Assembly (NCBI GenBank): GCA_028278025.1
Contig: JANQFE010000049.1
Coordinates: 1-64,000, forward strand
Source of the DNA: Thermodesulfobacteriota bacterium
Lineage (GTDB): Bacteria > Desulfobacterota > WTBG01 > CAIYCZ01 > CAIRTM01
Length of the DNA: 64,000 nt
Direction of reading: 5' to 3'
Shown here in pieces: positions 8,822 through 18,824 of the stretch; position 1 is the first letter of the stretch, and every line of letters starts with the position of its first letter. Below the pieces are notes generated by a model that searched no databases, had not been told where the DNA came from, and was given only the letters and a program-made list of their open reading frames with translations. The position numbers and the translations under genes were made by a program.

Positions 8822-9931
8822 ATGCTGATAGGTGTTTTAAAGGAAATAAAGGATAATGAGTACAGGGTTGCAATTACACCGGCGGGGGTCACGGCATTTA
8901 TCAAGGCACATCACCGCGTCGTAATCGAGGACAACGCCGGTATCGGCAGCGGTTTCACAAACGAACAGTACCAAAAGGCCGGGGCCGAAATAATTGAGGA
9001 CCGACAAAAATTGTGCAGCAGAGCAGAGCTTGTCCTCAAAATAAAAGAACCCCTGCCTGACGAATACAGCCTTTTTAAACCCGGTCAAATGCTTTTCACC
9101 TTTTTCCATTTTGCTTCAAACCGGGATCTCACCGAGGCCATGCTGCGCACGCAGGTAACCTGTATTGCCTATGAAACCGTGCAAACAGCCGACGGCAAAC
9201 TGCCCCTGCTGGCACCCATGAGTGAAGTAGCCGGCAAAATGGCACCGCTCATTGCCGCTAATTACCTTGCCAAACCGCTGGGTGGCAAAGGAGTCCTGGC
9301 AAGTTCTGTTGCGCATGTAGCACCTGCCGGATTTCTGATCCTGGGTGGAGGCAATGCCGGTCAGGCCGCCGCCAGAATCGCGCTCGGCATCGGAGCAGAT
9401 ATTACTCTCATAGAGAAATGTCAAAACCATATAAATATACTGCAAAAAGAGTTCCCCGGTATCTCATGTTTGCCCTCCACTCCGGAGAACATTGCACGGG
9501 CACTCCCAAAAGCAGATGCTGTTATTGGAACAGTCCACATCCCCGGAACACGGGCGCCCAGGCTTGTCAGCAGAGATATGCTTACAACAATGGAGCAGGG
9601 ATCGGTTATTGTTGATATCGCCATAGATCAGGGGGGATGCTTTGAAACGAGCAAGCCGACAACCCACTCGGAACCGGTATATCGGGAAGAAGGTATAATG
9701 CATTACTGCGTAGCCAATATGCCCGGCATTTTCCCCCGAACATCAACCCTGGCACTTGTCAATGCTGCCTTACCCTATGCCTTAGAGCTTGCCGACAAAG
9801 GCAGAAATGCGTTTAACAACCCTGAGCTTCTGAAAGGATTAAACCTGTACAAGGGACATGTCACCAACAGGGGAGTTGCTGAAGCATGCAACCTGCCGTG
9901 TGCTGACCCGCAGAGTGTGCTGGGAGAATAA
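8822..9931 (+). CDS. ald: Alanine dehydrogenase
   Basis: 369 residues, the full family length. It catalyses the reversible NAD-dependent deamination of L-alanine to pyruvate and ammonia in the cytoplasm. The start MLIGVLKEIKDNEYRVAITP contains the conserved KE and R residues that bind pyruvate. His and Asp catalytic regions are present (FHFAS near 98, and DIAIDQGG near 268), and the Rossmann motif is ILGGGNAGQAAA. The gene is followed after 26 bp by an alanine:sodium symporter, so the pair imports alanine and turns it into pyruvate and ammonium. Confidence 0.93.
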   Translation: MLIGVLKEIKDNEYRVAITPAGVTAFIKAHHRVVIEDNAGIGSGFTNEQYQKAGAEIIEDRQKLCSRAELVLKIKEPLPDEYSLFKPGQMLFTFFHFASNRDLTEAMLRTQVTCIAYETVQTADGKLPLLAPMSEVAGKMAPLIAANYLAKPLGGKGVLASSVAHVAPAGFLILGGGNAGQAAARIALGIGADITLIEKCQNHINILQKEFPGISCLPSTPENIARALPKADAVIGTVHIPGTRAPRLVSRDMLTTMEQGSVIVDIAIDQGGCFETSKPTTHSEPVYREEGIMHYCVANMPGIFPRTSTLALVNAALPYALELADKGRNAFNNPELLKGLNLYKGHVTNRGVAEACNLPCADPQSVLGE

Positions 9932-9957
9932 AATTCATGGAGGTTTTATAGCACAAC

Positions 9958-11298
9958 ATGGATACCATTGATAAAACCCTACAGGCCCTCAGCAGCTTTG
10001 TATGGGGTCCGTACATGCTCATGCTGCTTGTAGGAACCGGCTTTATACTTACCGTTATTCTCAAGTTCATAAATATTAAAAAACTCTTTTTTGCCGTAAA
10101 ACTTGTTTTCAAAAAAGGGAACTCTCAGCAGGCTGAAGGAGATATCAGTCCATTCCAGGCTCTCACAACCGCCCTCTCGGCTACTATCGGAACCGGCAAT
10201 ATTGCCGGGGTCGCTACCGCCATCACGCTTGGCGGTCCCGGTGCAGTTTTCTGGATGTGGGTATGTGCTTTTTTCGGCATGGCCACAAAATACTGCGAAG
10301 CAGTCCTTGCAGTCAAATACCGCCGGCACCTGGAAGACGGCACCATTTCAGGCGGACCTATGCAATATCTTACCCAGGGGCTCGGTTTGCGATGGCTGGG
10401 CATGGTCTTTGCCGTGTGCGGCGCTATGGCAGCTATGGGAATCGGCAACATGGTACAATCAAATTCGGTTTCACTTGCCCTTAAGGGGGCCTTCGGCGTT
10501 CCCAAATTAATAACCGGTATCATGCTTTGCCTGTTAACTGCGCTGGTCATTATCGGAGGTATTAAAAGAATAGGCAAAGTAACTGAAAAGGTCATACCGC
10601 TCATGGCAATTTTTTATCTCGGGTTCGGACTGCTTATTATCCTTTTGAATCTTTCCCGTATTCCTTATGTGCTGCAGACTATTGTCACGTATGCATTTAC
10701 ACCCTGCGCAGCCGGAGGCGGCTTTGCCGGGGCGGCTGTTGCCCAGGCCCTGCGGTACGGATTTGCCCGGGGTATATTTTCAAATGAAGCCGGACTTGGC
10801 AGTGCCCCCATCGCCCATGCGGCCGCAAAAACAAACAGCCCTGTGCAGCAGGGGCTCATTGCAATGACCGGCGTATTTATTGACACGATCATCATCTGTT
10901 CCATGACGGCCTTTATCATTCTGCTTTCTCCTGATGTATGGCAAAGCGGTTTGACAAGCTCCTCCCTGACAACGCATGCCTTTGAGACTTTTCTGCCGGG
11001 TATCGGGAAATATATTGTCGCAATAGGGCTTTGCTTTTTTGCCTATTCTACCCTCATCGGCTGGTCATATTACGGCGAGGAATGCATCGAGTTTATTTTC
11101 GGCATCAAGGCCCGGACCCCGTATCGATGGGTATTTTGCGCACTCATTATTGTAGGTTCTTATGTAAAAGTTACTCTGGTATGGAATTTCTCTGATGCCA
11201 TGAACGGAGCAATGGCCATTCCGAACCTGGTGGGACTGCTGGGCTTGAGTTATGTAGTCTACCGCGAAACCAATCAGTACTTCCAAGAGCGGGGCTGA
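9958..11298 (+). CDS. Sodium:alanine symporter (AGCS family)
   Basis: 446 residues, about ten to eleven transmembrane helices, inner membrane. Family motifs are clear: ALTTALSATIGTGNIAGVATAI near 60, GPGAVFWMW, and FSNEAGLGSAPIAHAAAKT near 275, the substrate and Na+ site region of the alanine/glycine:cation symporters (AlsT, DagA). ATG at 9958; GGAGG lies 14 bp upstream, somewhat far. The gene probably shares a transcript with ald. Confidence 0.92.
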   Translation: MDTIDKTLQALSSFVWGPYMLMLLVGTGFILTVILKFINIKKLFFAVKLVFKKGNSQQAEGDISPFQALTTALSATIGTGNIAGVATAITLGGPGAVFWMWVCAFFGMATKYCEAVLAVKYRRHLEDGTISGGPMQYLTQGLGLRWLGMVFAVCGAMAAMGIGNMVQSNSVSLALKGAFGVPKLITGIMLCLLTALVIIGGIKRIGKVTEKVIPLMAIFYLGFGLLIILLNLSRIPYVLQTIVTYAFTPCAAGGGFAGAAVAQALRYGFARGIFSNEAGLGSAPIAHAAAKTNSPVQQGLIAMTGVFIDTIIICSMTAFIILLSPDVWQSGLTSSSLTTHAFETFLPGIGKYIVAIGLCFFAYSTLIGWSYYGEECIEFIFGIKARTPYRWVFCALIIVGSYVKVTLVWNFSDAMNGAMAIPNLVGLLGLSYVVYRETNQYFQERG

Positions 11299-11608
11299 AC
11301 TTATTTAAGCTTAGCAGAGTATGTCCTCTCTTTTTAGATACCTGATCATCCCTGTAAAATCATAATCAAGAGTAAATTTTGCAATATTTTTAGCCTATTT
11401 GTTGAAAAAATTATTTATTTATATAAAAAATATGCTATAATCATTAATATATATTTAGCACAATAAAGTTTCATTTTTTCGGGTAGCCATTCGATACGTG
11501 ATTTATCTATATGCAGGATATTGCTGGTTTTGCATTGTGCTGCTGATTCTCACCTGCCCTGATCAAGCCGTTGGGATGTCAAGTCAATAAACCATAAAAG
11601 CCATTGTG
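11299..11608 (+). promoter_or_regulatory. AT-rich upstream region of the sensor kinase with an extended -10 box
   Basis: 310 bp without a gene. TGCTATAAT at 11433-11441 is an extended -10 box (TGN plus perfect TATAAT), about 165 bp before the kinase start, with no good -35 box. The surrounding ATTTATATAAAAAA tract resembles the one at 1330-1370 before the RelB-like gene. Confidence 0.35.
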
Positions 11609-14020
11609 ATGAATTATATGATGCTTTTTGGTATTACAAAACGCACGGCCTGGGCAGTCCTGGCAGCACTGCTGGCCTACCTTATCAGTTACACAGTTAT
11701 ATTTCATTATACCGGCCGGGGAATGAGTATTGCCGCTGTCATTCCCGTAGCAACGGTAGGGTGGTTTTTCGGCATGATCCCGGGACTCTGTGCCGGCATC
11801 CTCAGCCTTCCTCTTAATATAGGTATGTATACTTTATACGGGATGGACTGGTTGGAAAAACTATTCGTGCATGGTGCCGGAATTCAGGGAACTGTTAGTC
11901 TCATCATTGTAGGAACAATAGTCGGCCGTATAAGTGATGTGAGGACTCAACTAAACAAACACCGTGAACAGCTCAATGGGTTGGTAAAAAAGCGCACGGC
12001 CGCATTAACCCTGGCCAACGAACAGCTGAAGGCCCGTGAGCAGGAACTGCGTGCCATTAACCAGCAGCTTATGGCAAGCGAGCAGCAGCTACGGGCCGGC
12101 AACCAACAGCTCATCACAAGTGAAAGTGAGCTCAGGAACTCAAAAGAATTCCTGGAAAAAGTTTTTGAAGCCACGGCAGATGGTATCATGGTCACTGACA
12201 GCCGGGGCCGTATCCTGAAGATTAACAGGGCCCTGGCTCAAATGTTGCGATGTGAGGCCCATGAACTACAAGGTAAATACACTGCTGAACTGACACCTGA
12301 AAACGACGTACTCATAAAAAAACGTCAAGAAGTCTTCGAAGAATTATTTGAAAAAGGGTATATTGAACACTGGGAAACCGAGTGGTACCGCAAAGACGGC
12401 ACGCTGTGTCCTGTTGAAATCAATATTACGTTGCAAAAAGATCCTGAAGGGAATGTTACCAGTGCAGTCGGTGCAATACGCGACAGTAGCGAACGCAAGC
12501 AGGCTGAAAAGGAACTTATCAGGCTGGGCTCTGCTGTGGGGCAGGCCAGTGAGCTTATAAAAATTCTCGACGCTGATGGAACAATTCAGTATATCAATCC
12601 GGCAGCAGAAAAAACCATGGGTTATAGTCAGGAAGAGTTGCTGGGCCGCAAAGTGTTTCCACCGCAGCAGGACTCACCCGATAAGTTGCTTAATCTTGAA
12701 ATATGGCAGACGATCAAGCAAGGCAAATTGTGGTCCGGTCACCAGCGCAATGTAAAAAAAGATGGGACCATTATTGAACTGGAATCGACTGTATCGCCCA
12801 TACGGGATGCAGAAGGAAAAATTATTAATTACCTGGCTGTTTCTCGCGATGTCACCAACGAATTGAAACTTGAGCGGCAACTCAGGCAAACACAGAAAAT
12901 GGAAGCAATCGGAACACTGGCGGGCGGCATCGCCCATGATTTCAACAATATACTTGCAGCCATTCTGGGCTACGCTGAAATGGTATATTACGGTAAAAGC
13001 ACAGGTGCAAGCGACATTCATAACTATTTAAAAAAAATCCTCGATGCCGGCAACAGAGCCAAAGATCTGGTAAACCAGATATTAACCTTTAGTCGTCAGC
13101 GCGAGCAGGAACACAAACCGGTTAAGACAAGTCCCCTTATAAAGGAAGCTTTAAAACTGTTGCGTTCGACACTGCCGGCAAATATTGGCATCACACAAAG
13201 CATAAATACCTCAGCGGATACAATTTTTGCCGACCCGACGCAAATTCATCAGATTATCATGAACCTTTGTACAAATGCTGCTTATGCAATGCGTCCGGGT
13301 GGAGGCACACTGGCGGTTAGCCTTGAGGATGTATATATCGATGCCGATTCTGAAAACCAGGTGCCTGATGTATCTGCCGGTGAGTACCTTGTGCTCAGTG
13401 TAAGTGATACAGGATCGGGAATGGAGCCTGCTGTGATAGAGCGTATTTTTGATCCGTTCTTTACAACTAAAGAAGCCGGGGAAGGCACCGGAATGGGTTT
13501 ATCTGTGGTACATGGAATTGTCAAAACCCATGGCGGTGTAATAACTGTTGAAAGCAGCCCGGAAAAGGGCAGCACTTTTAAGGTACTGCTGCCGAAAATT
13601 GAGGATCAAGTTTCAGCCGAACCGGTTGCAACCACGCATGTGCCGAGGGGCAACGAGCGTATACTCTTCGTTGATGATGAAGAAGCTTTAATGGAAATCA
13701 CTAAGATCATGCTGACGGCACTTGGATATGACGTTATTGCCAGAACAAGCAGCATAGAAGCCCTTGAAGCGTTTCGTGCCGGACCTGACAAGTTTGATTT
13801 AGTTATCACCGATCAGGCCATGCCTAATTTGACCGGTATAGAGCTGTCAAAAGAACTGATACAGCTCAGGCCGGACATCCCTATAATACTCTGCACCGGA
13901 TTCAGTGAAACGGTTTCTCCTGAGAAGGCCCAGACTTTGGGAATACGTGAATTAATCCTAAAACCGATCAGTAGAGACCAGTTGGCAATAACAGTCAGAA
14001 AGGTGCTGACTAAAGAATAG
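11609..14020 (+). CDS. Hybrid sensor histidine kinase with two PAS domains and a receiver
   Basis: 803 residues. An N-terminal membrane region (about 8-110) is followed by a coiled coil with Gln/Glu/Leu heptads (KAREQELRAINQQLM, repeated twice more). Then come PAS1 (about 165-290), PAS2 (about 298-420), HisKA with the phosphorylated His near 442 in GGIAHDFNNIL, a HATPase domain with N, G1 and G2 boxes (TGSGM, GTGMGLSVVHG), and a receiver with the phospho-Asp in DLVITDQAMP near 733. No output domain follows, so a separate phosphotransfer protein or regulator is expected. The start is the ATG at 11609; a GTG one codon upstream is possible. The signal is unknown. Confidence 0.88.
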   Translation: MNYMMLFGITKRTAWAVLAALLAYLISYTVIFHYTGRGMSIAAVIPVATVGWFFGMIPGLCAGILSLPLNIGMYTLYGMDWLEKLFVHGAGIQGTVSLIIVGTIVGRISDVRTQLNKHREQLNGLVKKRTAALTLANEQLKAREQELRAINQQLMASEQQLRAGNQQLITSESELRNSKEFLEKVFEATADGIMVTDSRGRILKINRALAQMLRCEAHELQGKYTAELTPENDVLIKKRQEVFEELFEKGYIEHWETEWYRKDGTLCPVEINITLQKDPEGNVTSAVGAIRDSSERKQAEKELIRLGSAVGQASELIKILDADGTIQYINPAAEKTMGYSQEELLGRKVFPPQQDSPDKLLNLEIWQTIKQGKLWSGHQRNVKKDGTIIELESTVSPIRDAEGKIINYLAVSRDVTNELKLERQLRQTQKMEAIGTLAGGIAHDFNNILAAILGYAEMVYYGKSTGASDIHNYLKKILDAGNRAKDLVNQILTFSRQREQEHKPVKTSPLIKEALKLLRSTLPANIGITQSINTSADTIFADPTQIHQIIMNLCTNAAYAMRPGGGTLAVSLEDVYIDADSENQVPDVSAGEYLVLSVSDTGSGMEPAVIERIFDPFFTTKEAGEGTGMGLSVVHGIVKTHGGVITVESSPEKGSTFKVLLPKIEDQVSAEPVATTHVPRGNERILFVDDEEALMEITKIMLTALGYDVIARTSSIEALEAFRAGPDKFDLVITDQAMPNLTGIELSKELIQLRPDIPIILCTGFSETVSPEKAQTLGIRELILKPISRDQLAITVRKVLTKE

Positions 14021-14055
14021 TTCTGTAAGAATATCGATTCCGGGCCATACTGTAA

Positions 14056-14910
14056 TTACATAACCTGTTGTTCTGATCCGGGCCAAGAATATCCCCGGCA
14101 TAGAATTTCAAGCTCCTTGCTGTTACAACATCCCATACCCTGTGCGGCTGCCAGCCGTATATGCCCGATATCCCCGGGATCACGATTAAGTATCCGCGCA
14201 CCAACCGCATCAACAGCAACAGGGTTAAAGCCGGCAATTATAAGATCAAGCCGGGACGAAGGGCTGCCCACCCACAAACCATACTTAAATCCTCCATGCA
14301 CTACCGCAACCGTTGCATCCACAATGGAGATATGTGCTCCGATAACGCTGTTTATGTCAACAATATTTTTCTCCAGCCCCGTATGATACATTGCCTTTGC
14401 GCGTTGATATACTGCTCCATACATATTTTTCATGGAAACCGTAACACCTGACCAGGGATGCGTCTTTAATACCGGCACGCTCACAATCAGGCTGTCCTGC
14501 AGCACTGTGGAGATACGCAGTGTCCGGATCGCATTACAGTGGGGCACCGTTACATCAGCATACGACCCTTCACTTAAATTGACAACCGTGGCACCAAACT
14601 GTTTGCCCAGCGCATGAATCCCAAGGGATGAAAACATGTGGCCGGCATCATTAAAGCTGCAATCGGCCTCCCCCACAAACAGGGGCACAGAAAATGCTGA
14701 AAACAGTTCCAAAACCGAACGCAGCACTGTGGTGCTGGTATATGAGCCCGGCTCACTTTCCACCCCCCCGCACAGATTCGGTTTTATAACAATTCGCGAA
14801 AAATTTTTAACCACATCATCCACACCCTCCAACTGCTCTAAGGCAGCAAAGACAGCTTTTTTATGATCAGTATCTTTTATGATGGAAACTCTTTTCTGCA
14901 TATCATCCAT
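14056..14910 (-). CDS. DUF362 domain protein
   Basis: 284 residues of the DUF362 family. Typical motifs: VIKPNLCGG near 43, SVPVLKTHPWSGVTVSMKNMYG near 145-165, and GFNPVAVDAVGARIL near 230. Some relatives carry ferredoxin domains and act in iron-sulfur or redox systems, but this one has no CxxCxxC ferredoxin motif, only a Cys-Cys pair near the end. The biochemical role is unknown. The start at 14910 follows GAGGTACC. It is convergent with the histidine kinase gene, 35 bp apart. Confidence 0.78.
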   Translation of the reverse strand: MDDMQKRVSIIKDTDHKKAVFAALEQLEGVDDVVKNFSRIVIKPNLCGGVESEPGSYTSTTVLRSVLELFSAFSVPLFVGEADCSFNDAGHMFSSLGIHALGKQFGATVVNLSEGSYADVTVPHCNAIRTLRISTVLQDSLIVSVPVLKTHPWSGVTVSMKNMYGAVYQRAKAMYHTGLEKNIVDINSVIGAHISIVDATVAVVHGGFKYGLWVGSPSSRLDLIIAGFNPVAVDAVGARILNRDPGDIGHIRLAAAQGMGCCNSKELEILCRGYSWPGSEQQVM

Positions 14911-15159
14911 CGGCAGGTACCTCTATGACATTGCATCAATATTGCATGATTCCGTTATTGGTTAACTTTAAAAACATTTTAACATACTACCTGAGCTTTT
15001 TAAAGGACCTGCCTAAATATGGAGGAAATAAGGCTCGCAAGGCTTCTCCCATATTTTTTTAATTGCATATGATAGTTAATTGCTGCTAAGTTAACAGTAT
15101 GCGAACTATTGAGCTATGCAAACCAAATGTGAGGTCTTGCTGTAAAGAACAAGAAATCA

Positions 15160-15819
15160 ATGTTTAACCCCCTGGTTTTACCTCTCACGAGTATAGTCCT
15201 GTTAAGCCTTTTCCTGTGTATGGAAGTAAAGGGCCGGCAAGCTGTTCCTGCTCAACAACAGGTACCCCTTCAACTTCCGGATCCTGCACTGGACACTACT
15301 CAGTCTCTAATGCAGGCATTACAAGACAGAAAGTCCTCCCGGACATTCAGCCCTGAGGATGTGCCTTTGCAAATACTCTCCAATCTTTTGTGGGCGGCCT
15401 TGGGGATTAATCGCCCTGAGGCAGGCAAACGCACGGCCCCTTCTGCTGTTAACTGGCAGGAAATTGATATATATGTAGCCTCTGCAAACGGCCTCTATGT
15501 ATATGATGCTCAGGCACATGTATTACAACCTGTCCTGGCAGAAGATATCCGTGCATCTACAGGTCTTCAGGAATATGTGCAGAATGCGCCCATAAACCTT
15601 GTCTATGTGGCAGACTACTCAAAAATGAGTGGAACCAATAGACAGTTTTATGCTGCTGCCGATACAGGCTTCATCAGTCAAAATGTGTACTTGTACTGTG
15701 CTTCTGAGGGATTGGCAACTGTTGTCAGGGGCCTGATTAACCGGCCTGTTTTGGCAAGAAAAATGAAACTGCGGCCAAGCCAACACATCACTCTGGCCCA
15801 GTCCATAGGATACCCCTAG
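15160..15819 (+). CDS. Exported nitroreductase-family (SagB/ThcOx-like) protein
   Basis: 219 residues: an N-terminal hydrophobic signal or anchor (about 4-20), then an FMN nitroreductase fold. The motif LMQALQDRKSSRTFSPEDVPLQ is the FMN-binding start, and LLWAALGINRPEAGKRTAPSAVN is the SagB/ThcOx version of the next helix. ASEGLATVVRGLINR near 190 matches the C-terminal FMN segment. Export of such a domain is unusual but recurs in proteins annotated as SagB/ThcOx-type. No azoline-peptide partner is nearby, so heterocycle oxidation is not implied. Confidence 0.75.
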   Translation: MFNPLVLPLTSIVLLSLFLCMEVKGRQAVPAQQQVPLQLPDPALDTTQSLMQALQDRKSSRTFSPEDVPLQILSNLLWAALGINRPEAGKRTAPSAVNWQEIDIYVASANGLYVYDAQAHVLQPVLAEDIRASTGLQEYVQNAPINLVYVADYSKMSGTNRQFYAAADTGFISQNVYLYCASEGLATVVRGLINRPVLARKMKLRPSQHITLAQSIGYP

Positions 15820-15877
15820 GAAACCGGATGGACCGTTACACTGAAAGATATCCAAACCATTATAAAGGGGGAAGGGT

Positions 15878-15997
15878 ATGTGTGAATTTTGCCTGAAACA
15901 TGGTGAGGGTCCCAACGGCACTGTTAAAGGTCCCGCCTCACGGGGTGTTATTGACTTCTGGATTACATATTCAAAACGCTTATGCAGTTTAACGTAA
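15878..15997 (+). pseudogene. Possible remnant of an iron-sulfur protein gene
   Basis: A 39-codon frame begins MCEFCLKHGEG after GGGGGAAGGGT, a good ribosome site. From memory, delta-proteobacterial proteins of the MCEFCxxHGEGKKWYL type begin this way and carry further ferredoxin-like Cys clusters. Here the similarity stops after 11 residues and the frame ends inside the next gene. It may be a broken copy or a chance frame. Confidence 0.3.
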
Positions 15998-17607
15998 AAA
16001 CGGTATTGCTTGCATCCTTAATACTCTTAAACATCTTTTTTTGCAGTATCATGCTGTACGCTGCCGATTTTCAGTTCCAGCGGGTAGCCAAAGCAGCACC
16101 TGATGAATGTTACAACGGTTTTGGAGCATCATATCTGGATGCAGCTCATTGCCCTGAAAAAGGTCTGCCTAAGCGTAATCATGCCTACCCATGGTCCCTG
16201 GCAAAATGGAAGAATTCTATCTGGCTCGGCACCGGAGCCAATATAGGCTGGATTTATAATACCGCATTATATGCCATAGTTTTTAGAGAGCCGTTTACCC
16301 AGGAAACCGCTACCTATGTTGTTGAGGGGGCCGACAGTCAATACCCTGGGGTGCCTAAAACTTTACGAAAATTCTTTGGAGACTGGAGACCCCCGCAGGT
16401 ATGGGTCTATGACATCGGCACGAATACACAAACCGATATCACACCGGCCGATCCATTGATCGATCACACCCTTGGGCTCCGTGCAGCCGGAATCTGTGAT
16501 GGTGTTGTGCTCCTGGCCGGCCCCACCCGGTTTCTTCTTGGACTGAATCTATTTGCCTTTGATGCAGAAACTAAAGCTTTTCTGGGCTCAAAACATATGC
16601 CGCACTATTCTTCAATCCGCAAATTTATTGTTGCCGACACTGTTCTCTATACCGCTGTGCAGGATACACACAAAGGCACCGGGACAGTATTGCGTTGGAC
16701 CGGAACACGTCAGAGTCCTTTTCATTTCACGACAGTCGGAAAGATCGATAATCTGGGTGCCAATATGGTAGTGCATGCAAATCGTCTTTTTATAGGGACC
16801 TGGCCACCGGGGCCTTTTACAAGCGCTGCCGGTTTTATAAGCAATAATAACACCGAGGCCGGGATTTGGATGAGCCCGCCGATTCCGCAGAGCGGATTAA
16901 CCCCTTCGCATGTAGAGAGCTGGAAAAAGGTCTGGCAGGTTTCCGATTATGAGGCCGAAGCATCTATTGTAGCAAGTTACGGGCTTGGCGACCTGGCCTC
17001 CTTTGACGGATATCTTTACTGGGGAACCATGCACATTCCCGGAAATGCCTACCATTACTATTTTTTGCGATATTACGGGGAACCGGATAATGCAACCAGA
17101 GCAGAAAGAAATGTTACCCGGGCAACCAGTATATTTCGCTGCAGCGAATTTGACAACAATAGGCCTGCTCCGCATGTTGAACTTCTTTATGGTCGGTCGC
17201 AGATGCCGACATATTCACCACCTTCCGACAACAGCCCGGAAAACTGGCACATGACAGATAATAATATGGGCGGCAGTGAGCCTCTGTTTGGTCTTTCCGG
17301 GTTTGATAATATACATAATGCTTACACATGGACCATGGCGGTGCATAACAATACTCTGTTTGTCGGCACTTATGATAAAGAAGATGTGTTCACAATAAAT
17401 GCCAATGGCGGGGATGTATGGTTTTTCCCCGAAACAGAAACAGCCGCCCTCGCACTGGATACAAATGGTCTTGGTAATCAATTCAACCTGGGGATCAGGA
17501 CTATGCATTCCTCTGAGGATGGGCTGTTTATGGGCATGGTAAACGTACATAATATCCACCCTGAAGGCGGCTGGGAGCTTATCAAAGTAACAGCAGCAAA
17601 TAAATAG
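15982..17607 (+). CDS. Large secreted protein, probable beta-propeller, unknown function
   Basis: 541 residues. A signal peptide (about 1-28, ending MLYAA) is followed by a long domain rich in short strands ending in Trp/Gly-turn motifs: SIWLGTGANIGW, RLFIGTWPPGP, YLYWGTMHIPG, NTLFVGTYDKED and DGLFMGMVNVHN. The recurring LFxGT pattern about every 70-90 residues suggests propeller blades. I recognise no family. It is probably periplasmic or surface exposed. The start overlaps the preceding fragment and has no strong ribosome site. Confidence 0.6.
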   Translation: MQFNVKTVLLASLILLNIFFCSIMLYAADFQFQRVAKAAPDECYNGFGASYLDAAHCPEKGLPKRNHAYPWSLAKWKNSIWLGTGANIGWIYNTALYAIVFREPFTQETATYVVEGADSQYPGVPKTLRKFFGDWRPPQVWVYDIGTNTQTDITPADPLIDHTLGLRAAGICDGVVLLAGPTRFLLGLNLFAFDAETKAFLGSKHMPHYSSIRKFIVADTVLYTAVQDTHKGTGTVLRWTGTRQSPFHFTTVGKIDNLGANMVVHANRLFIGTWPPGPFTSAAGFISNNNTEAGIWMSPPIPQSGLTPSHVESWKKVWQVSDYEAEASIVASYGLGDLASFDGYLYWGTMHIPGNAYHYYFLRYYGEPDNATRAERNVTRATSIFRCSEFDNNRPAPHVELLYGRSQMPTYSPPSDNSPENWHMTDNNMGGSEPLFGLSGFDNIHNAYTWTMAVHNNTLFVGTYDKEDVFTINANGGDVWFFPETETAALALDTNGLGNQFNLGIRTMHSSEDGLFMGMVNVHNIHPEGGWELIKVTAANK

Positions 17608-17917
17608 CAACAGCTACGGGTCTATTTTTTTTTGGTAAATTTCTACCAGCCTTTTTGTCGGCAATAAAAGTTTTCCTTTATATGCTCCTTTTTCCCTGCC
17701 CGCACTAAACACGGTTTTTTTCATCCTTGCAGTAATAACCGTAAAAACAATCTGGATTTCTTTAAAAGAGGTATGTGCATGCATTAGAGTGTATCTCCCC
17801 CATCGCATGTGGATGTTGACAAGCATAGCCGGCCTGATTCATATCAGACCAAACCAATAGTGATGAACTTCGTATAGTATTTTTATTTGACGAATAACCC
17901 GGTATCGGAAAGGCTGC

Positions 17918-18055
17918 CTAATCTATCAGCCTGAGCTCAGTAAGTGCTTCCGTTATATTACCCGATCGTTCTTTACGTGCTTCTGCCATATGCACGAGCA
18001 AAAAAAGTCCGATTAATACCAGAATTGCCAATATAATGTTAACCAACCGTTTCAT
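17918..18055 (-). CDS. 45-residue single-span membrane protein
   Basis: A short frame beginning MKRLVNIILAILVLIGLFLL, then VHMAEARKERSGN. It has one clear transmembrane helix (about 4-22) followed by a charged tail. GAGAGGGTG lies about 7 bp upstream of the ATG at 18055, which supports translation. No family is recognised. It stands alone between convergent regions. Confidence 0.5.
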   Translation of the reverse strand: MKRLVNIILAILVLIGLFLLVHMAEARKERSGNITEALTELRLID

Positions 18056-18327
18056 GTGTACACCCTCTCGTTGTTTCCATATTTACGAAAACTACTAAAA
18101 TAGATGGGCCCCGGCACACTTTCTTGCATGAAAAAACTCACATAAGAAATATGAAATATGTCACATGAAGATTGCAGGCAAAGCTGTTTGAAATTAAGGG
18201 GATAAAGGTGAAAATGGGAAAAAGCTAAAAGAAAGGTTAGCTTCAGCAGCGTGACACGAAAAGGGTAAAGCGTTAAGCGATCTAAAAAAATTCGTATTAC
18301 GCTTTACGCTTCCCGTTTTACGTCTAA

Positions 18328-18523
18328 TTAGAACATTTTCCTTTTTTCTATAGCCCTTGAGCACTGCAACGGCTGATGTGGTAAAAACAGCTGCGGCGGT
18401 GCGAGCAATGGACGATATAGTATCTTCCGGATATTCCAGCGAGCACATAGCCGCAGGCGGTCGAACCGCATCAGCCGTTGCAGACTCAACCGTGAGGCTA
18501 CACTTTTTTGCAAAATGCTCTAG
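18328..18523. mobile_element. Complete family-A MITE (A2)
   Basis: A 196-bp non-coding element. The left end is TTAGAACATTTTCC (18328 on). The right end, read in reverse, is CTAGAGCATTTTGC (to 18523). The flanking YTAR tetranucleotides (TTAG, CTAG) look like a target duplication with one change. The interior has GCGGCGGTGCGAGCAATGG and CCAGCGAGCACATAGCCGC, shared in part with family B. Its right end lies 4 bp from the stop codon of the neighbouring lipoprotein gene. Confidence 0.75.
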
Positions 18524-18527
18524 TTAA

Positions 18528-18824
18528 CTATTCAACAGCTATCTCAACATGGCCTGTGTCGGGATCATAGTCATAATCTCTGATTGAAATATTTGCAAGG
18601 TTCAGTTCACCCAGGTTTTCCGGCAGCCTGCCCTTTTCAGCCTCAAAACGGTTTATAGCGGTTTCGATTGTTCTCAGATTTATTTTGAGTGCGGCCGTTT
18701 CAGCCTTGTCCAGGGAGTCGACAAGGGTGTCCCCATATTCCCTGATGGGGTTTTTCTGCTCTTCACTGCATCCAATATGCATTACAGCCAGTAAAATAAC
18801 TATGCTAGCGAAACGAAAAAACAT
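18528..18824 (-). CDS. Small periplasmic or lipoprotein-like protein
   Basis: 98 residues from the ATG at 18824, which has AGGAGGGTGG just upstream. A hydrophobic signal ends in HIGC, a weak lipobox, then SEEQKNPIREYGDTLVDSLDKAETAALKINLRTIETAINRFEAEKGRLPENLGEL. The last part (helix, then FEAEKGRLPENLGEL) looks like the processed region of type II secretion pseudopilins (GspG-like), but the N-terminal pilin cleavage site is absent. Function unknown. The gene is followed directly by a MITE. Confidence 0.55.
   Translation of the reverse strand: MFFRFASIVILLAVMHIGCSEEQKNPIREYGDTLVDSLDKAETAALKINLRTIETAINRFEAEKGRLPENLGELNLANISIRDYDYDPDTGHVEIAVE

Noticed and set aside
17614..17826. 70-codon frame on the minus strand after the secreted propeller-like gene
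   Set aside because: No ribosome site, no family and odd composition; it lies in a likely terminator region. Not called.
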